In this document: positions 27,113 to 36,789 of the stretch, in pieces | Numbering within the stretch: the stretch's first letter is position 1 | How the letters are laid out: each line of letters begins with the position of its first letter | Assembly (NCBI RefSeq): GCF_031846345.1 | Contig: NZ_JAVRHX010000005.1 | Span: 185,099-249,098 of the forward strand | Reading direction: 5' to 3' | Origin: Glaciecola petra | Lineage (GTDB): Bacteria > Pseudomonadota > Gammaproteobacteria > Enterobacterales > Alteromonadaceae | DNA length: 64,000 bases | Program-made: the position numbers and the translations under genes | Notes under the pieces: model-generated | Seen by the model: only the letters and a program-made list of their open reading frames with translations | Databases searched by the model: none | What the model was told of the DNA's origin: nothing

Positions 27113-29200
27113 TCAATTGATTAAGCGCGCAGTATGTTCTTTGCTTTGTTCTCTATAGTTAGTAGCCACGACTCTAACATCTATAAACTCACTCAATAAT
27201 TCGGGCATAAGTGCAGCTCTATACGGAAAAGTAGTATCAGTTGCAATTTGTGTTTCTTCGCCGTTAGCACGCACTCCAAAAAAAGTCAGCTTGGCCAGGT
27301 TAAATCGCTCGGGCTTATCAAATGTAATATCGACAGGAATAAAAACCCGGTCATTTTCTTCGTAGCTTGCTTGAATTTCAACTTTGCTAATTGTTGAATA
27401 CGATATTGGCTCAATGGATTCGAATAAACTGTAACTCAATCCAGGCATGTCAAATTGCAGCGTATCGTCAATCTTCTTCACCTTGCCTTCGCCCGCAACA
27501 TATTTATATGACTTTTGTTCTGCGCTGATTTCGAATTGTTGCGCATGTGTTGATAAATTAAATACAACTAGTAAATCTTGCATCAAAGAGGGCATAACAC
27601 GACTAAAGGCATAAACGCGTTTGTTTTCATCGACTGCCCTGTTTATATGTTCACCATGACGTAAGCTTGGGTATGAATTTCTTATTTTTGCTAGATTCGC
27701 AATACTCAAATACAAAGGATGCTGTGTATTAAAATTGTCGTCTGCTGTAGTTTGTTTTGTGCCAATAAGATTGTTGTCGTTGTATACAGCAACTTGCGAA
27801 GGGTCCATATTTTCGCGTGCATCCACATCGCCACCGTCGCCAGTAAAGCCTTGTTCATCGCCATAATAAACAACTGGCACTCCGCGTGAGAAAAACATTA
27901 ATGCGTGCCCAAGTTTACTACGTTGTAGCATTTCTTGTTCATCAATATCAGGGAGACCCTGCTGTATAAAGTGTCCCACACGTCCCATGTCGTGATTGCC
28001 TAAAAAGTTAAGTAAATCATTAGGGCTCGAATCAGCATCGCGGTAATAATCGTCGTTATCAAACAAGCTTGATAATTGTGATAAGCTTTTATTGTTCATC
28101 AGCACGTCTTTCACATTAAAAGCGAAACCGAAATCGAGGACAGAAGGAAGCTTTCCGACGGTTGTATATTTGCTTAAACCGGCTGGATTTCCGTCATACA
28201 CTTCACCGAAAATAAAGAATTCTGGTATGCCCAGTTTTTTTGCATGTTCGGTAATTGCAGGCCCAAAAGCTTGCCAAAATTCAATGTCGACATGTTTTAC
28301 AGTGTCAATACGAAAACCATCAGGTTTAAATTCAGAAATAAGGTCTTTAAATACTTCAGTAAGCCCATCAATAACCTCTGGCTGACTGGTATCAATATCG
28401 TCTAGGCCGACAAAATCTCCTTTAATTGCGCTTTCCCCCTGCCAAAAAGAATCACCTTGATTGTTGTAGTATTTTGGATCGTTGAGCCATGCGGGTACTT
28501 TGACATTTTTTTCATCTTCACGCACAAAGGGAGTATATTTTTTACCTTCAGCGAGTTCTGCTGAACTAATAAAAGCACAAGCTTTCTGGTTTTCTTCGAG
28601 AAATTCCCCAGACGGCATATGACATTCTTCGTACTTAATTACGTCGGCAGTATGATTAGTGATGATATCGAAAAAAACCTTCATATCTCTAGCGTGGGCT
28701 GCAGCTATCAGACTTTTTAAATCATCGTTGCTACCAAAGTGAGGGTCAATTTCGGTAAAGTCTACTACCCAATATCCATGATGCCCAAAACCATCCGGTT
28801 GTATGGCTCGATTTCGTAAAATAGGGGTCATCCAAATTGAACTGACCCCCAAGCCTTGGATATAATCGAGCTTGGCTTCGACACCCGCAATATCCCCGCC
28901 ATGAAAAGCCCATTTAGAGTTTTTATCAAGTCCACCGAATGAAATTGGACGATTAGGATCGCCATTGTCATTGCTAGGTTTTGCATTATGAAAACGGTCG
29001 GGCATTACAAAATAAAAGATTTCATCTTGAATGTCGCGGGTTAAATAGGGCTCAATGTTTGTGCTTGTAGCATTAACACTATCCACTTCATCTTTAATCT
29101 TTTGGCTTTTTTGTGCAGGCGAACATGCGGCTAGTATTGTGCCAACTGTGATACAAAAAAATGTCAGTCGAAAAGTATGAAATAGTGTTTTATGCCTCAT
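27113..29200 (-). CDS. Alpha-amylase family (GH13) lipoprotein
   Basis: 695 residues. Lipoprotein signal with lipobox LAAC (Cys26), so it is probably anchored in the outer or inner membrane facing the periplasm or outside. GH13 catalytic residues are visible: nucleophile Asp299 in GFRIDTVKH, acid/base Glu333 in FGEVYDG and transition-state Asp404 in LGNHDMGR. Substrate-loop patterns GHHGYWVVDFTEIDPHFG and VVYYGDEQGFTGDGGDVDAREN fit bacterial alpha-amylases/cyclomaltodextrinase relatives. A C-terminal beta domain follows (about 560-695). The aldo/keto reductase gene ends 23 bases upstream, so they may be co-transcribed. Alpha-glucan degradation is likely. Confidence 0.92.
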   Translation of the reverse strand: MRHKTLFHTFRLTFFCITVGTILAACSPAQKSQKIKDEVDSVNATSTNIEPYLTRDIQDEIFYFVMPDRFHNAKPSNDNGDPNRPISFGGLDKNSKWAFHGGDIAGVEAKLDYIQGLGVSSIWMTPILRNRAIQPDGFGHHGYWVVDFTEIDPHFGSNDDLKSLIAAAHARDMKVFFDIITNHTADVIKYEECHMPSGEFLEENQKACAFISSAELAEGKKYTPFVREDEKNVKVPAWLNDPKYYNNQGDSFWQGESAIKGDFVGLDDIDTSQPEVIDGLTEVFKDLISEFKPDGFRIDTVKHVDIEFWQAFGPAITEHAKKLGIPEFFIFGEVYDGNPAGLSKYTTVGKLPSVLDFGFAFNVKDVLMNNKSLSQLSSLFDNDDYYRDADSSPNDLLNFLGNHDMGRVGHFIQQGLPDIDEQEMLQRSKLGHALMFFSRGVPVVYYGDEQGFTGDGGDVDARENMDPSQVAVYNDNNLIGTKQTTADDNFNTQHPLYLSIANLAKIRNSYPSLRHGEHINRAVDENKRVYAFSRVMPSLMQDLLVVFNLSTHAQQFEISAEQKSYKYVAGEGKVKKIDDTLQFDMPGLSYSLFESIEPISYSTISKVEIQASYEENDRVFIPVDITFDKPERFNLAKLTFFGVRANGEETQIATDTTFPYRAALMPELLSEFIDVRVVATNYREQSKEHTARLIN

Positions 29201-29223
29201 GTTAACCCCTATAATTTTATATT

Positions 29224-30234
29224 TTATGGCACTTCTTGCCCGCGGCTAGCTTCAAAAATTGCATACCAATGTTCTTTGCTAAGCTGTATATTTGTGGCTT
29301 GTGAAAGTGCTTTAAGACGTGAACTTTTACTCGTGCCCAGAACCGGTTGAATACCACTTGGGTGTCGCAATAACCAAGCTAGTACAATTGCGTTATTTTC
29401 TACTTCATATTCTTTAGAAAGCGTCTGAATTAATTCACGGGTAGTGTTAATGGCTCTTAATTTTTCTTCAGAATAAGCAAGTTTATCTGTGGCGACTTCG
29501 TCACGACCGAATAGACCTTGTGATAATGCACCCCATGCTTGCAATTGAATACCTGCTTGCTGACTAAACTCTAAGGTTCCGCGAGGAAATCCATATTGCT
29601 TGTTTTCTGACATGTTAGTAGTAATGCCATCTTCTACAAAACCTGCTTTTTCGAGACTCATTTCGAGTTGATTGGCAATAATTGGAATGCTAGTTGCGCT
29701 TTGTAACCATGCTATTTGTCCTGCGTGCATGTTTGATACTGCCAAGTATTCAAATTTGCCTTGTTCATGCAATGTGCTTAACGCTTGCATCATGGGTTCG
29801 AGCTCAAGTAAGGGATCTGGCCTATGTAAAAACAAAATATCTAAATTTTGGTTGTGAAGACGCTTTATACTGTTATTTACACTTTCGCATATCCAATCAG
29901 CCGATAAATCATACTGTTTTGTGATTTTGGTGGAAGTATTTATGGGTGGCAGTTTTATACCAACTTTTGATTGCAAGATGAGATGATGGCGAAGAGAACG
30001 TTCTCTTTTAAATAGTTCGCCAATAATTTTTTCAGACTTACCGTAAGTGTAAATATCAGCTAAATCGATAACATTAATACCTAAGTCAATTGCTTCTGTG
30101 ACAAGGTCAAAGGCCTGATTGATATCTTCAGTGGTGATGGGCGACTCATCCCAAGCACCTAGATTCATAGTACCTAAAATTAAGCGGCTAGCATCAGGAA
30201 AATATTGATGAATAGCTAAAGTTTTGTTGGTCAT
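29224..30234 (-). CDS. Aldo/keto reductase (YdhF-like)
   Basis: 336-residue NADPH-dependent oxidoreductase of the TIM-barrel AKR superfamily. The tetrad region shows IDLADIYTYGKSEKIIGE (Asp and catalytic Tyr near residue 65), Lys in LQSKVGIKL, and LFLHRPDPLLE (His). The C-terminal LRHPSGIQPVLGTSKSSRL is the cofactor-binding loop. Similar to E. coli YdhF. First gene before the amylase lipoprotein. The physiological substrate is unknown; a role in sugar-aldehyde metabolism is only suggested by position. Confidence 0.9.
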   Translation of the reverse strand: MTNKTLAIHQYFPDASRLILGTMNLGAWDESPITTEDINQAFDLVTEAIDLGINVIDLADIYTYGKSEKIIGELFKRERSLRHHLILQSKVGIKLPPINTSTKITKQYDLSADWICESVNNSIKRLHNQNLDILFLHRPDPLLELEPMMQALSTLHEQGKFEYLAVSNMHAGQIAWLQSATSIPIIANQLEMSLEKAGFVEDGITTNMSENKQYGFPRGTLEFSQQAGIQLQAWGALSQGLFGRDEVATDKLAYSEEKLRAINTTRELIQTLSKEYEVENNAIVLAWLLRHPSGIQPVLGTSKSSRLKALSQATNIQLSKEHWYAIFEASRGQEVP

Positions 30235-30490
30235 ATCGATTACTTTTTTGTTATTGAATAAATATTACCAAAGTATAACAGTTTGCGTAGTTGAATACGT
30301 ATGCGTAACAAGTGTTTGAATATTTTCTATAATTGAAATAAAAGTGTGATATTTGGGGTCTACAATAATATGCACATAAAATAATAAGATTCTTTAGTTG
30401 TTTTTGAAATATGATATTATAAATCAAATGCTGCTTATTTATTGAGACCGCATCAAAGGCAACCTTGGACAAAACTTAAGAAGGATAGAC

Positions 30491-30994
30491 ATGTCAAATA
30501 GTTATACCACTATAGTAAACCAAGCGATTGATTTACTTGAAGGTTTAAACCTTAATGAGTACCAGAAGCAGTTGCCACCGCATTTTCCAAGCAGCATTGG
30601 CGCCCACATTAGACATGTAGTCGACCATTTTTTAGCATTAATGAATGGCCAAAAACAAGGTCATGTTAACTATAATATACGTCATCGACACAACAAAATT
30701 GAACAATTACCTGATGCTGCAATCGAGACATTACAGCAAATAAACACGTGGTTAAATGATTTGTCAGACACTTCCTTGCGAAATGAAATATCGGTCACTT
30801 CAGAAATTGATGTCACTTGTGCAAAGTCTGCAACTTGTCTTTCTACGCTCGAAAGAGAATTGGTGTTTGCTAGTAGTCATGCTATTCATCATTACGCTTT
30901 GATACGAATTATGTGCAGCATGCAAAATAAAGCAATTCCTGAGTATTTTGGCTATGCGCCTGCAACCATAACTCACTTGACTAAGAGCGCCTAG
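30491..30994 (+). CDS. DinB-like four-helix-bundle protein
   Basis: 167 residues. Three histidines at positions expected for the DinB/YfiT metal site are visible: GAHIRHVVDHF (about 36-46) and SSHAIHHYALI (about 134-144). This four-helix metal-binding family includes thiol-dependent transferases, but many members are uncharacterised. The start ATG is preceded by AAGAAGGA. PhnA-like protein follows 34 bases later on the same strand. Function unknown beyond the family. Confidence 0.82.
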   Translation: MSNSYTTIVNQAIDLLEGLNLNEYQKQLPPHFPSSIGAHIRHVVDHFLALMNGQKQGHVNYNIRHRHNKIEQLPDAAIETLQQINTWLNDLSDTSLRNEISVTSEIDVTCAKSATCLSTLERELVFASSHAIHHYALIRIMCSMQNKAIPEYFGYAPATITHLTKSA

Positions 30995-31028
30995 AAATCA
31001 GGTTTTACTACAAAAAATAAGGCTAGAT

Positions 31029-31592
31029 TTGTCTATTCAAAGTTTACTCCTAACACGCAGTGACGGTAATTGTGAGCTGTGCCAATCTGCGCCCTCCGAA
31101 AATATGTTTTTAGTCCCCGAATCGACACAAACTGACCTCAATTCACATTTACATTTATGCAATTCTTGTTTGCAAAATATTGAACGCGGACCACAGCATG
31201 ATATGCAATATTGGCGATTTTTAAGCGTCAGTATTTGGTCGACATTGGCACCTGCACAAGTCATGAGTTATCGTTTACTGCATCAATGTGCTGCAGAAAG
31301 TTGGGCTCAAGATTTACTGGATATTGCTTACTTAGAAGAAGATCTGCAGCAGTGGGCAGATGCAGGTTTAAGCGAACTAAAAGAAGCCACTTTAGATGCT
31401 AATGGCGTGTCGCTAAAAGCAGGTGATGCAGTCACTATTATTAAAGACTTAGATGTCAAAGGTGCAAACTTTACAGCTAAACGTGGCACCGCAGTTCGCA
31501 ACATTGGCTTATCTGAAAACCCTTTGCACATTGAAGGGAAAGTCAATGGTCAACGAATTGTTCTTATTGCCGCGTATACTAAGAAAAATTAA
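31029..31592 (+). CDS. PhnA domain protein (YjdM-like)
   Basis: 187 residues. The N-terminal zinc-ribbon-like section has CELC (about 15-18) and CNSC (about 44-47), two CxxC pairs. The C-terminal section, GDAVTIIKDLDVKGANFTAKRGTAVRNIGL in part (KDLDVKGAN, KRGT), is the PhnA/YjdM SH3-like domain. Despite the name the family is not a proven phosphonate enzyme. TTG start at 31029 with AAGG upstream; no ATG fits the conserved N-terminus. Convergent with the acyltransferase gene. Confidence 0.87.
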   Translation: MSIQSLLLTRSDGNCELCQSAPSENMFLVPESTQTDLNSHLHLCNSCLQNIERGPQHDMQYWRFLSVSIWSTLAPAQVMSYRLLHQCAAESWAQDLLDIAYLEEDLQQWADAGLSELKEATLDANGVSLKAGDAVTIIKDLDVKGANFTAKRGTAVRNIGLSENPLHIEGKVNGQRIVLIAAYTKKN

Positions 31593-31616
31593 AATAGGGC
31601 TTGTTTAGCATTGTTT

Positions 31617-33374
31617 TTATTTGTCTTGCCAATAATCTAGAAATTCTTGAAAATTATCGCCCATGTATAGTTTTAGCAAACGTTTAGGTGATTTAACCAT
31701 GTCTACACTTAACAGCAATCCAGGTGTGTCGTTAAAACTTTTGTCTATTGCGAGCGCATGAAATTTAGCACCCATTTTAATATATTGTTTAGCTAAAGTT
31801 GGTATGCCTTTTCCGTCGTGTTCTAAACTCATCAGCATAGGACCGATGTTTTCGAAAAGGTCTTGTTGTTCAGATAAACTGGCTATTTCCGAATGTAAAT
31901 CAAAATTGAAGCTATCTCTGGGGCTAACGTTGTCGGTGTATTCGGATTTTATTAAAAGTGACTCGATAAGTTTAACGCTTTTGGGTTGATACAATTTGCT
32001 AATTGAAACCGTTCCATAAAGCATGCGGTATTGAGGATATTTAAATACAAAGGCACATATTCCCTTCCATAATAGCAATAAGCCTTGAAAAGAGCCCTGA
32101 AATTCAGGGACTAAAAAAGAACGACCTAATTCAATACAGGGAAATTTTCGGTTCATAAATTCGGGAGCAAAATCGAACATCTTGTGCAAATAAAGACCAT
32201 CCATTCCATCTTTTTCAAGGAGTTTGTCGGTCAAACCCATTCTATAAGCACCCATGATTTGGCAAGTTTTTTTGTTAAATATAAATAATTGGGTATAAGT
32301 TGCATCAAAATGGTCGGTATCTAGTGGCTCGCCACTACCTTCGTTAAATTCTCGAAATACTAACTCTCTTAGTCTTGCTATTTCAGTCACAGTATTTGGC
32401 ATTTGATGCTGATAGCCATAATAAACTTGATAGTTTTTATTTTCGATCAAGCGCTGTTCGATTGGCAGAGAATCAATTTCGGCTTGTAAAAGATTCGTGT
32501 CGACAGGACTTAGCAGAGGCTTCATATGCGTGACCTTGTCGGGTGGCCAGTTATACGACCAACTACTATCCTGCAGATACGACATACCTCTGCATAAATC
32601 TGCACTTTGAACGTGATTTTCATGTTTAAAATATTTTTGTTCTACTGGATATCCCGCATTTAAGTTGATTACGGCGCCTGTTTTATTTAGTAACTCTCTG
32701 GCAAGTAATAACATTCTTATACGGTAGTAAACTCTACCTAAACGATAAAACCATTTACTATTGGTGCCGTTTACAAAAACAGGCACATATTGGCAATTGT
32801 TAATGCTAGTTAATCGACCAACTATTTTGTTCCAAGTGTGTTCGCTTATTCCGCTTTTCTCTGCTTGGTAATATGACACTCGTCCTGCTGGGAAAAGCAA
32901 TAAAGCTCCCCCAGCACCGACATGTTTGATACATTTCCGCAACGACGGCCCGTTAGTAGGGTCTTTTTCTGATAAAGGGTTAGTAAAAATAAAATAATCG
33001 CGTAGTTCTTTAAATATGCCGAGACCTTTGTTTGCCAATACTTGTAAGTCGGGTCTAACTTGTCCAATAATTCGTGCTAAAATAACCCCTTCGATACCGC
33101 CAAATGGATGATTGCTGGCAATTACAACAGGGCCTGAAGTTGGGATTTTTTCTTGTAGTGCTTGAATGCCTCTAATATCAAGTTTTAGTATGTCGATGAG
33201 CTTGTCTGCAAAGTCTTCTTTGCTTAAACCCTGCATTTGATGCAGGTGATAAAGTTTGTTCATACGAGAAATACCGAGCGCTTTATCGAGCATTCTAACG
33301 ATTACTCGGGTAGGCCAAGCGGCATCTTTTATCAAATTATTGATACTAATCTTGTATGTTGCAGCCTCAGACAA
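31617..33374 (-). CDS. Fused PlsC-type and OlsB-type acyltransferase, OlsF-like ornithine-lipid synthase
   Basis: 585 residues in two acyltransferase parts. The N-terminal PlsC/LPLAT-like domain (about 30-290) has SNHPFGGIEG at His89, FPAGRVSYY, and the GTNSKWFYRLGR segment. The usual HX4D motif reads HPFGGIE, so the acidic residue is a Glu one position later. The C-terminal GNAT-like OlsB/hemolysin domain (about 310-560) has LRELVFREFNEGSGEPLDTDHFDATYTQL in part and ELGRSFLVPEFQGS. This two-part layout is that of OlsF, which makes ornithine lipid from ornithine in two acylations. Start TTG with GGAG 8 bases before it. Ornithine as substrate is an inference. Confidence 0.8.
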   Translation of the reverse strand: MSEAATYKISINNLIKDAAWPTRVIVRMLDKALGISRMNKLYHLHQMQGLSKEDFADKLIDILKLDIRGIQALQEKIPTSGPVVIASNHPFGGIEGVILARIIGQVRPDLQVLANKGLGIFKELRDYFIFTNPLSEKDPTNGPSLRKCIKHVGAGGALLLFPAGRVSYYQAEKSGISEHTWNKIVGRLTSINNCQYVPVFVNGTNSKWFYRLGRVYYRIRMLLLARELLNKTGAVINLNAGYPVEQKYFKHENHVQSADLCRGMSYLQDSSWSYNWPPDKVTHMKPLLSPVDTNLLQAEIDSLPIEQRLIENKNYQVYYGYQHQMPNTVTEIARLRELVFREFNEGSGEPLDTDHFDATYTQLFIFNKKTCQIMGAYRMGLTDKLLEKDGMDGLYLHKMFDFAPEFMNRKFPCIELGRSFLVPEFQGSFQGLLLLWKGICAFVFKYPQYRMLYGTVSISKLYQPKSVKLIESLLIKSEYTDNVSPRDSFNFDLHSEIASLSEQQDLFENIGPMLMSLEHDGKGIPTLAKQYIKMGAKFHALAIDKSFNDTPGLLLSVDMVKSPKRLLKLYMGDNFQEFLDYWQDK

Positions 33375-33508
33375 TGGTAAAACTCCTATGTGTACATCTA
33401 CTGCTAATAGACCTGTCGTATGACAATTTATTTCATGTTAAATAGGAAAGCGTAAAAGATCCCTAAATCAAGTCAAAGACAAGTATAAACAGTCGAAGCT
33501 TTTTAGGC

Positions 33509-33514
33509 TATACT
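33509..33514 (+). promoter_or_regulatory. Candidate -10 element of pyrC
   Basis: TATACT lies about 105 bases before the pyrC start. The -35 position (TAAACA, 17-base spacing) is poor. The CCCTGCGC run after the -10 could provide a nucleotide-sensitive start site as known for E. coli pyrC, but no translation-blocking hairpin is evident. Tentative. Confidence 0.35.
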
Positions 33515-33618
33515 CCCTGCGCTAAATTAGATATTTATCATGACTTATTTTCGAGAAAAATTAATCTGATTTTCCGCCCGTTTTCTTCTAAAAATTGCGA
33601 ATATTTAAGGTAACAAAC

Positions 33619-34695
33619 ATGCACGATCTTGCTAAGCGAATCAGTCTGACCATTCAAACGCCAGATGACTGGCATTTACACTTTCGGGATGGAGAATTAC
33701 TCAAAGAAACTGTGCCCGCTACTGCCAGATGTTTCAAACGTGCCATTGCTATGCCAAATTTGGTTCCACCGGTTACCACTACCGAAATGGCACTTAATTA
33801 TAAGCAACGCATACAAAATGCAGCGCCTGAAGGCAGCGGTTTTGATGCCTTGGTAACACTATATCTGACTAACGAAACCACACCCGCTGAGATAGAAAAA
33901 GCCAAAGCAGCCGGAATTGTTGCCAGTAAACTTTATCCTGCGGGTGCCACAACAAATTCAGATGCAGCGGTTAAGGGTATTCGGGATTTATATCCAGTAT
34001 TTGAAAAAATGCAAGATGTTGGCATGTTGCTGCTCATACATGGCGAAGTGACCGAAAATCATATTGATATTTTTGATAGGGAAAAAGCATTCATCGATGC
34101 CTATTTACGCGACATAGTGCGCGATTTCCCGAGTTTGAAAGTAGTATTTGAGCATATTACAACCAAAGACGCAGCCGATTTTGTTGAAAGCGCAAGCGTT
34201 AATGTAGCCGCCACAATTACCCCCCAGCATTTATTGCTCAACCGAAATGATTTGTTGGTAGGTGGAGTTCGTCCTCATAATTATTGTTTGCCCATTTTAA
34301 AGCGAAATATTCATCAACAAGCTTTACAGCAAGTAGTAGCGAAGGGCTCAAAAAAGTTTTTTTTAGGTACCGATTCTGCGCCGCATGAAAAACACAAAAA
34401 AGAATCTGCTTGTGGATGTGCCGGTTGTTATAGTGCTTGGAGTGCTATTGAGCTTTATGCACAAATTTTTGAACAGCTAGATGCCCTAGATAAATTAGAA
34501 GGATTTGCAAGCCACTACGGTCCCGATTTTTATGGCTTGCCTCGAAACGACGGCACTATTACGCTGGTAAAGGAAACTTGGAAAGTACCGGAATTAATAA
34601 GTTTGGCCGACAATGGCACAGTAAGTAAACAAGATGACATTGTGCCTTTTTATGCCGGACAAATGCTTAATTGGCAATTGTCTTCCGTCAATTAG
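33619..34695 (+). CDS. pyrC: Dihydroorotase
   Basis: Pyrimidine synthesis enzyme that cyclises N-carbamoyl-aspartate to dihydroorotate. 358 residues with the class II PyrC metal site: DWHLHFRDG (His19, His21), carbamoylated Lys in ASKLYPAGATTNSD, LLIHGE, FEHITT and GTDSAPH. The start is the ATG at 33619, preceded by AAGGT, rather than the in-frame TTG at 33595, because it matches the E. coli N-terminus in length. DbpA begins 44 bases after the stop. Confidence 0.96.
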   Translation: MHDLAKRISLTIQTPDDWHLHFRDGELLKETVPATARCFKRAIAMPNLVPPVTTTEMALNYKQRIQNAAPEGSGFDALVTLYLTNETTPAEIEKAKAAGIVASKLYPAGATTNSDAAVKGIRDLYPVFEKMQDVGMLLLIHGEVTENHIDIFDREKAFIDAYLRDIVRDFPSLKVVFEHITTKDAADFVESASVNVAATITPQHLLLNRNDLLVGGVRPHNYCLPILKRNIHQQALQQVVAKGSKKFFLGTDSAPHEKHKKESACGCAGCYSAWSAIELYAQIFEQLDALDKLEGFASHYGPDFYGLPRNDGTITLVKETWKVPELISLADNGTVSKQDDIVPFYAGQMLNWQLSSVN

Positions 34696-34739
34696 TAATT
34701 AATAAACAATTAAATGAATATCAAGGTTTTAAAATAATA

Positions 34740-36179
34740 ATGACCCCCAACAACACTCAGCAAAATGAAGCTAGTACTTTTCAATCGCTAAGCCTTCCTT
34801 TGCCTATAAATAAAGCCTTGGCGGACTTAAAATATACGCAGTTGACCACAACGCAAACTGCATCTTTACCCTATTTATTGCAAAACAAAGATATCGCGGT
34901 TAAAGCCAAAACAGGTTCGGGTAAAACCTTAGCTTTTAGTATTAGCTTGTTAACAGGCTTGTTAGAACAAGCCGATGATATGGGAGAAACTAATACAAGC
35001 AATAAAACCAGTATTTATGGTTTGGTACTTTGTCCAACCCGAGAGTTGGCCCAACAGGTCGCTGAACAAATACGTTTATTGGCAAAGCATATTCCAAATA
35101 CTAAAGTCTCAAGCTTTGTGGGAGGTGTTGCAATTGGACCTCAAATTGCCTCTTTGGTGCATACACCTGATATTGTGGTAGGTACGCCCGGACGCATAAT
35201 GGATCTTATTCGAAAAGGAAAACTCAAGGTAGAAAACGTACAAAAGTTAGTGCTTGATGAAGCAGATCGTATTTTGGATATGGGCTTTAGTGATCAAATG
35301 GAGTGGATTCTAAAAGCTCTACCTAAACAGCGTCATAGCATGTTGTTTTCAGCTACTTATGGCGGTGCAATTGAACGTTTAACCAAGCAATACTTAAGGC
35401 AAGCAGGCATTGTTGAAGTAGAAAACACTGAACAACATTCTCAAATCAGTCAACTGGCTTATGTATTGCAAGATAATCGATTAGAGCAAGGCGTATCTGC
35501 GGTGTTAACTCATCACCAACCTAGGTCTTGTATGATATTTTGTCAAACCAAAGTACATACTCAAAATCTCTGCAACGAGCTACAGCACTTGGGTTTTAGC
35601 GCCTTAACAATTCATGGCGATCTGACCCAGTTTGAACGCCAGCGTGTGCTTACCCAATTTGCTTTACAATGCTGTAATGTGTTGGTGGCCACAGATGTTG
35701 CTGCCCGAGGTCTCGACCTTGAACAAGTAGAATTAGTTATTAATGCGCAAATTGCCGAGTCTTCAGAAACACATACTCATCGTGTAGGTCGCACTGGCAG
35801 GGCAGAACATTCTGGTACGGCGATTACCTTAATCGAAGAATCACAGAAAGCGGCACTTGAACGCATCACTCATGAAACGGAAAGTAAAATTCCAATAAAG
35901 CATATTCAGGCTTTACGTTTTCATGCTAATCGAATAGTTCTGCCAGCTCACGAATGTGTGATGGTTGATGGTGGTAAAAAACAGAAAATAAGTAAAGGTG
36001 ATTTACTTGGCGCTTTGATTAAACAAGCGGGAGTACCCAAAGAAGACATTGGCAAAATGCAAGTGACACATGACAAATGCTACATAGCTATCAAGCAACG
36101 CAGTGTTAAAAAGGCACTTGGGCATTTTCGAGAACATCGGGTTAAAGGCAAAAGCCTTAGGGCTAGGAAACTGAAATAG
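34740..36179 (+). CDS. dbpA: ATP-dependent RNA helicase DbpA
   Basis: DEAD-box helicase for 50S ribosomal subunit assembly, targeted to 23S rRNA hairpin 92. 479 residues. Motifs: Q motif near residue 40, Walker A AKTGSGKT, PTRELAQQ, DEAD VLDEADRILDMGF, SAT (SATYGG), ARGLDLEQV and HRVGRTGRAEHSG. The C-terminal DbpA RNA-binding domain, beginning near KGDLLGALIKQAGV, distinguishes it from other DEAD-box proteins. I chose ATG 34740; an upstream GTG/ATG-type extension in frame would overlap pyrC and adds unconserved residues. Confidence 0.93.
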   Translation: MTPNNTQQNEASTFQSLSLPLPINKALADLKYTQLTTTQTASLPYLLQNKDIAVKAKTGSGKTLAFSISLLTGLLEQADDMGETNTSNKTSIYGLVLCPTRELAQQVAEQIRLLAKHIPNTKVSSFVGGVAIGPQIASLVHTPDIVVGTPGRIMDLIRKGKLKVENVQKLVLDEADRILDMGFSDQMEWILKALPKQRHSMLFSATYGGAIERLTKQYLRQAGIVEVENTEQHSQISQLAYVLQDNRLEQGVSAVLTHHQPRSCMIFCQTKVHTQNLCNELQHLGFSALTIHGDLTQFERQRVLTQFALQCCNVLVATDVAARGLDLEQVELVINAQIAESSETHTHRVGRTGRAEHSGTAITLIEESQKAALERITHETESKIPIKHIQALRFHANRIVLPAHECVMVDGGKKQKISKGDLLGALIKQAGVPKEDIGKMQVTHDKCYIAIKQRSVKKALGHFREHRVKGKSLRARKLK

Positions 36180-36192
36180 CGTTTAAAAAAGT

Positions 36193-36711
36193 CTATTTGT
36201 TCCACGGAGCCATTGCTATGAGACGAGCTAATCCACAAAATCCGCTTAATCCTGCAAACAATAGTCCTGCACCAACAAAGGCTGCTGCAAAATTGAAATT
36301 AGCAGAATAGAAGTGGGCCAGTAACGAAAAGCAAAGTACAAGTGTGCCAATTGCAATTTGAACTTGTCTATCAAGGGGCAAAACACTACTGCTACCTTTT
36401 GTCACCTCAAAATTAGCCGCTTCCCACGCCTCTATCCCGCCTGCTAAGTTATGTAATTTTAATGCTGGATTTTGTTGTAATAATTTTTCGCAGGCTTTGT
36501 TGCCTCGCATGCCTTTTTGACAATAAATTACAATGTTTTCAGCACCATTTATTTCTAAGTCTGCGGCACTAATTTTACCCAAAGGCATAAGTGCTGAACT
36601 AGGAATATGTTTGGTATTATGTTCGGCAGGTTCTCGCACATCTATGAATGTTGCTGAGCTATTGTGCAGTTGCTTGGCTTCAGCAGCGTCAATAGTGTTT
36701 ATTGCAGACAT
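36193..36711 (-). CDS. Rhodanese-domain protein with C-terminal DUF2892 membrane segment
   Basis: 172 residues. The N-terminal rhodanese domain (about 5-110) has IDVREPAEH and the catalytic Cys in IVIYCQKGMRG, suggesting sulfur transfer or sulfide handling. The C-terminal part (about 120-168) has two hydrophobic helices of DUF2892 type, anchoring it in the inner membrane. GAGGTAAGC precedes the ATG. It is convergent with dbpA and divergent from the MAPEG gene, 78 bases apart. Confidence 0.9.
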   Translation of the reverse strand: MSAINTIDAAEAKQLHNSSATFIDVREPAEHNTKHIPSSALMPLGKISAADLEINGAENIVIYCQKGMRGNKACEKLLQQNPALKLHNLAGGIEAWEAANFEVTKGSSSVLPLDRQVQIAIGTLVLCFSLLAHFYSANFNFAAAFVGAGLLFAGLSGFCGLARLIAMAPWNK

Positions 36712-36789
36712 GCTTACCTCTCATTTGGGTTTTGTTTATAGTATATTTGTGTATTATGACAGGAAATGCATAAAAAAAGGAAGGCACAC

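Noticed and set aside
30251..30472. 73-codon minus-strand frame between the aldo/keto reductase and the DinB-like gene
   Set aside because: AT-rich, low-complexity composition rich in Asn, Tyr, Ile and Cys, no ribosome site or family; probable intergenic noise.
36766..36789. Upstream ATG for the MAPEG protein
   Set aside because: The ribosome-binding sequence AAGGAAGG lies after this ATG and just before the GTG at 36790, so the later start is preferred.
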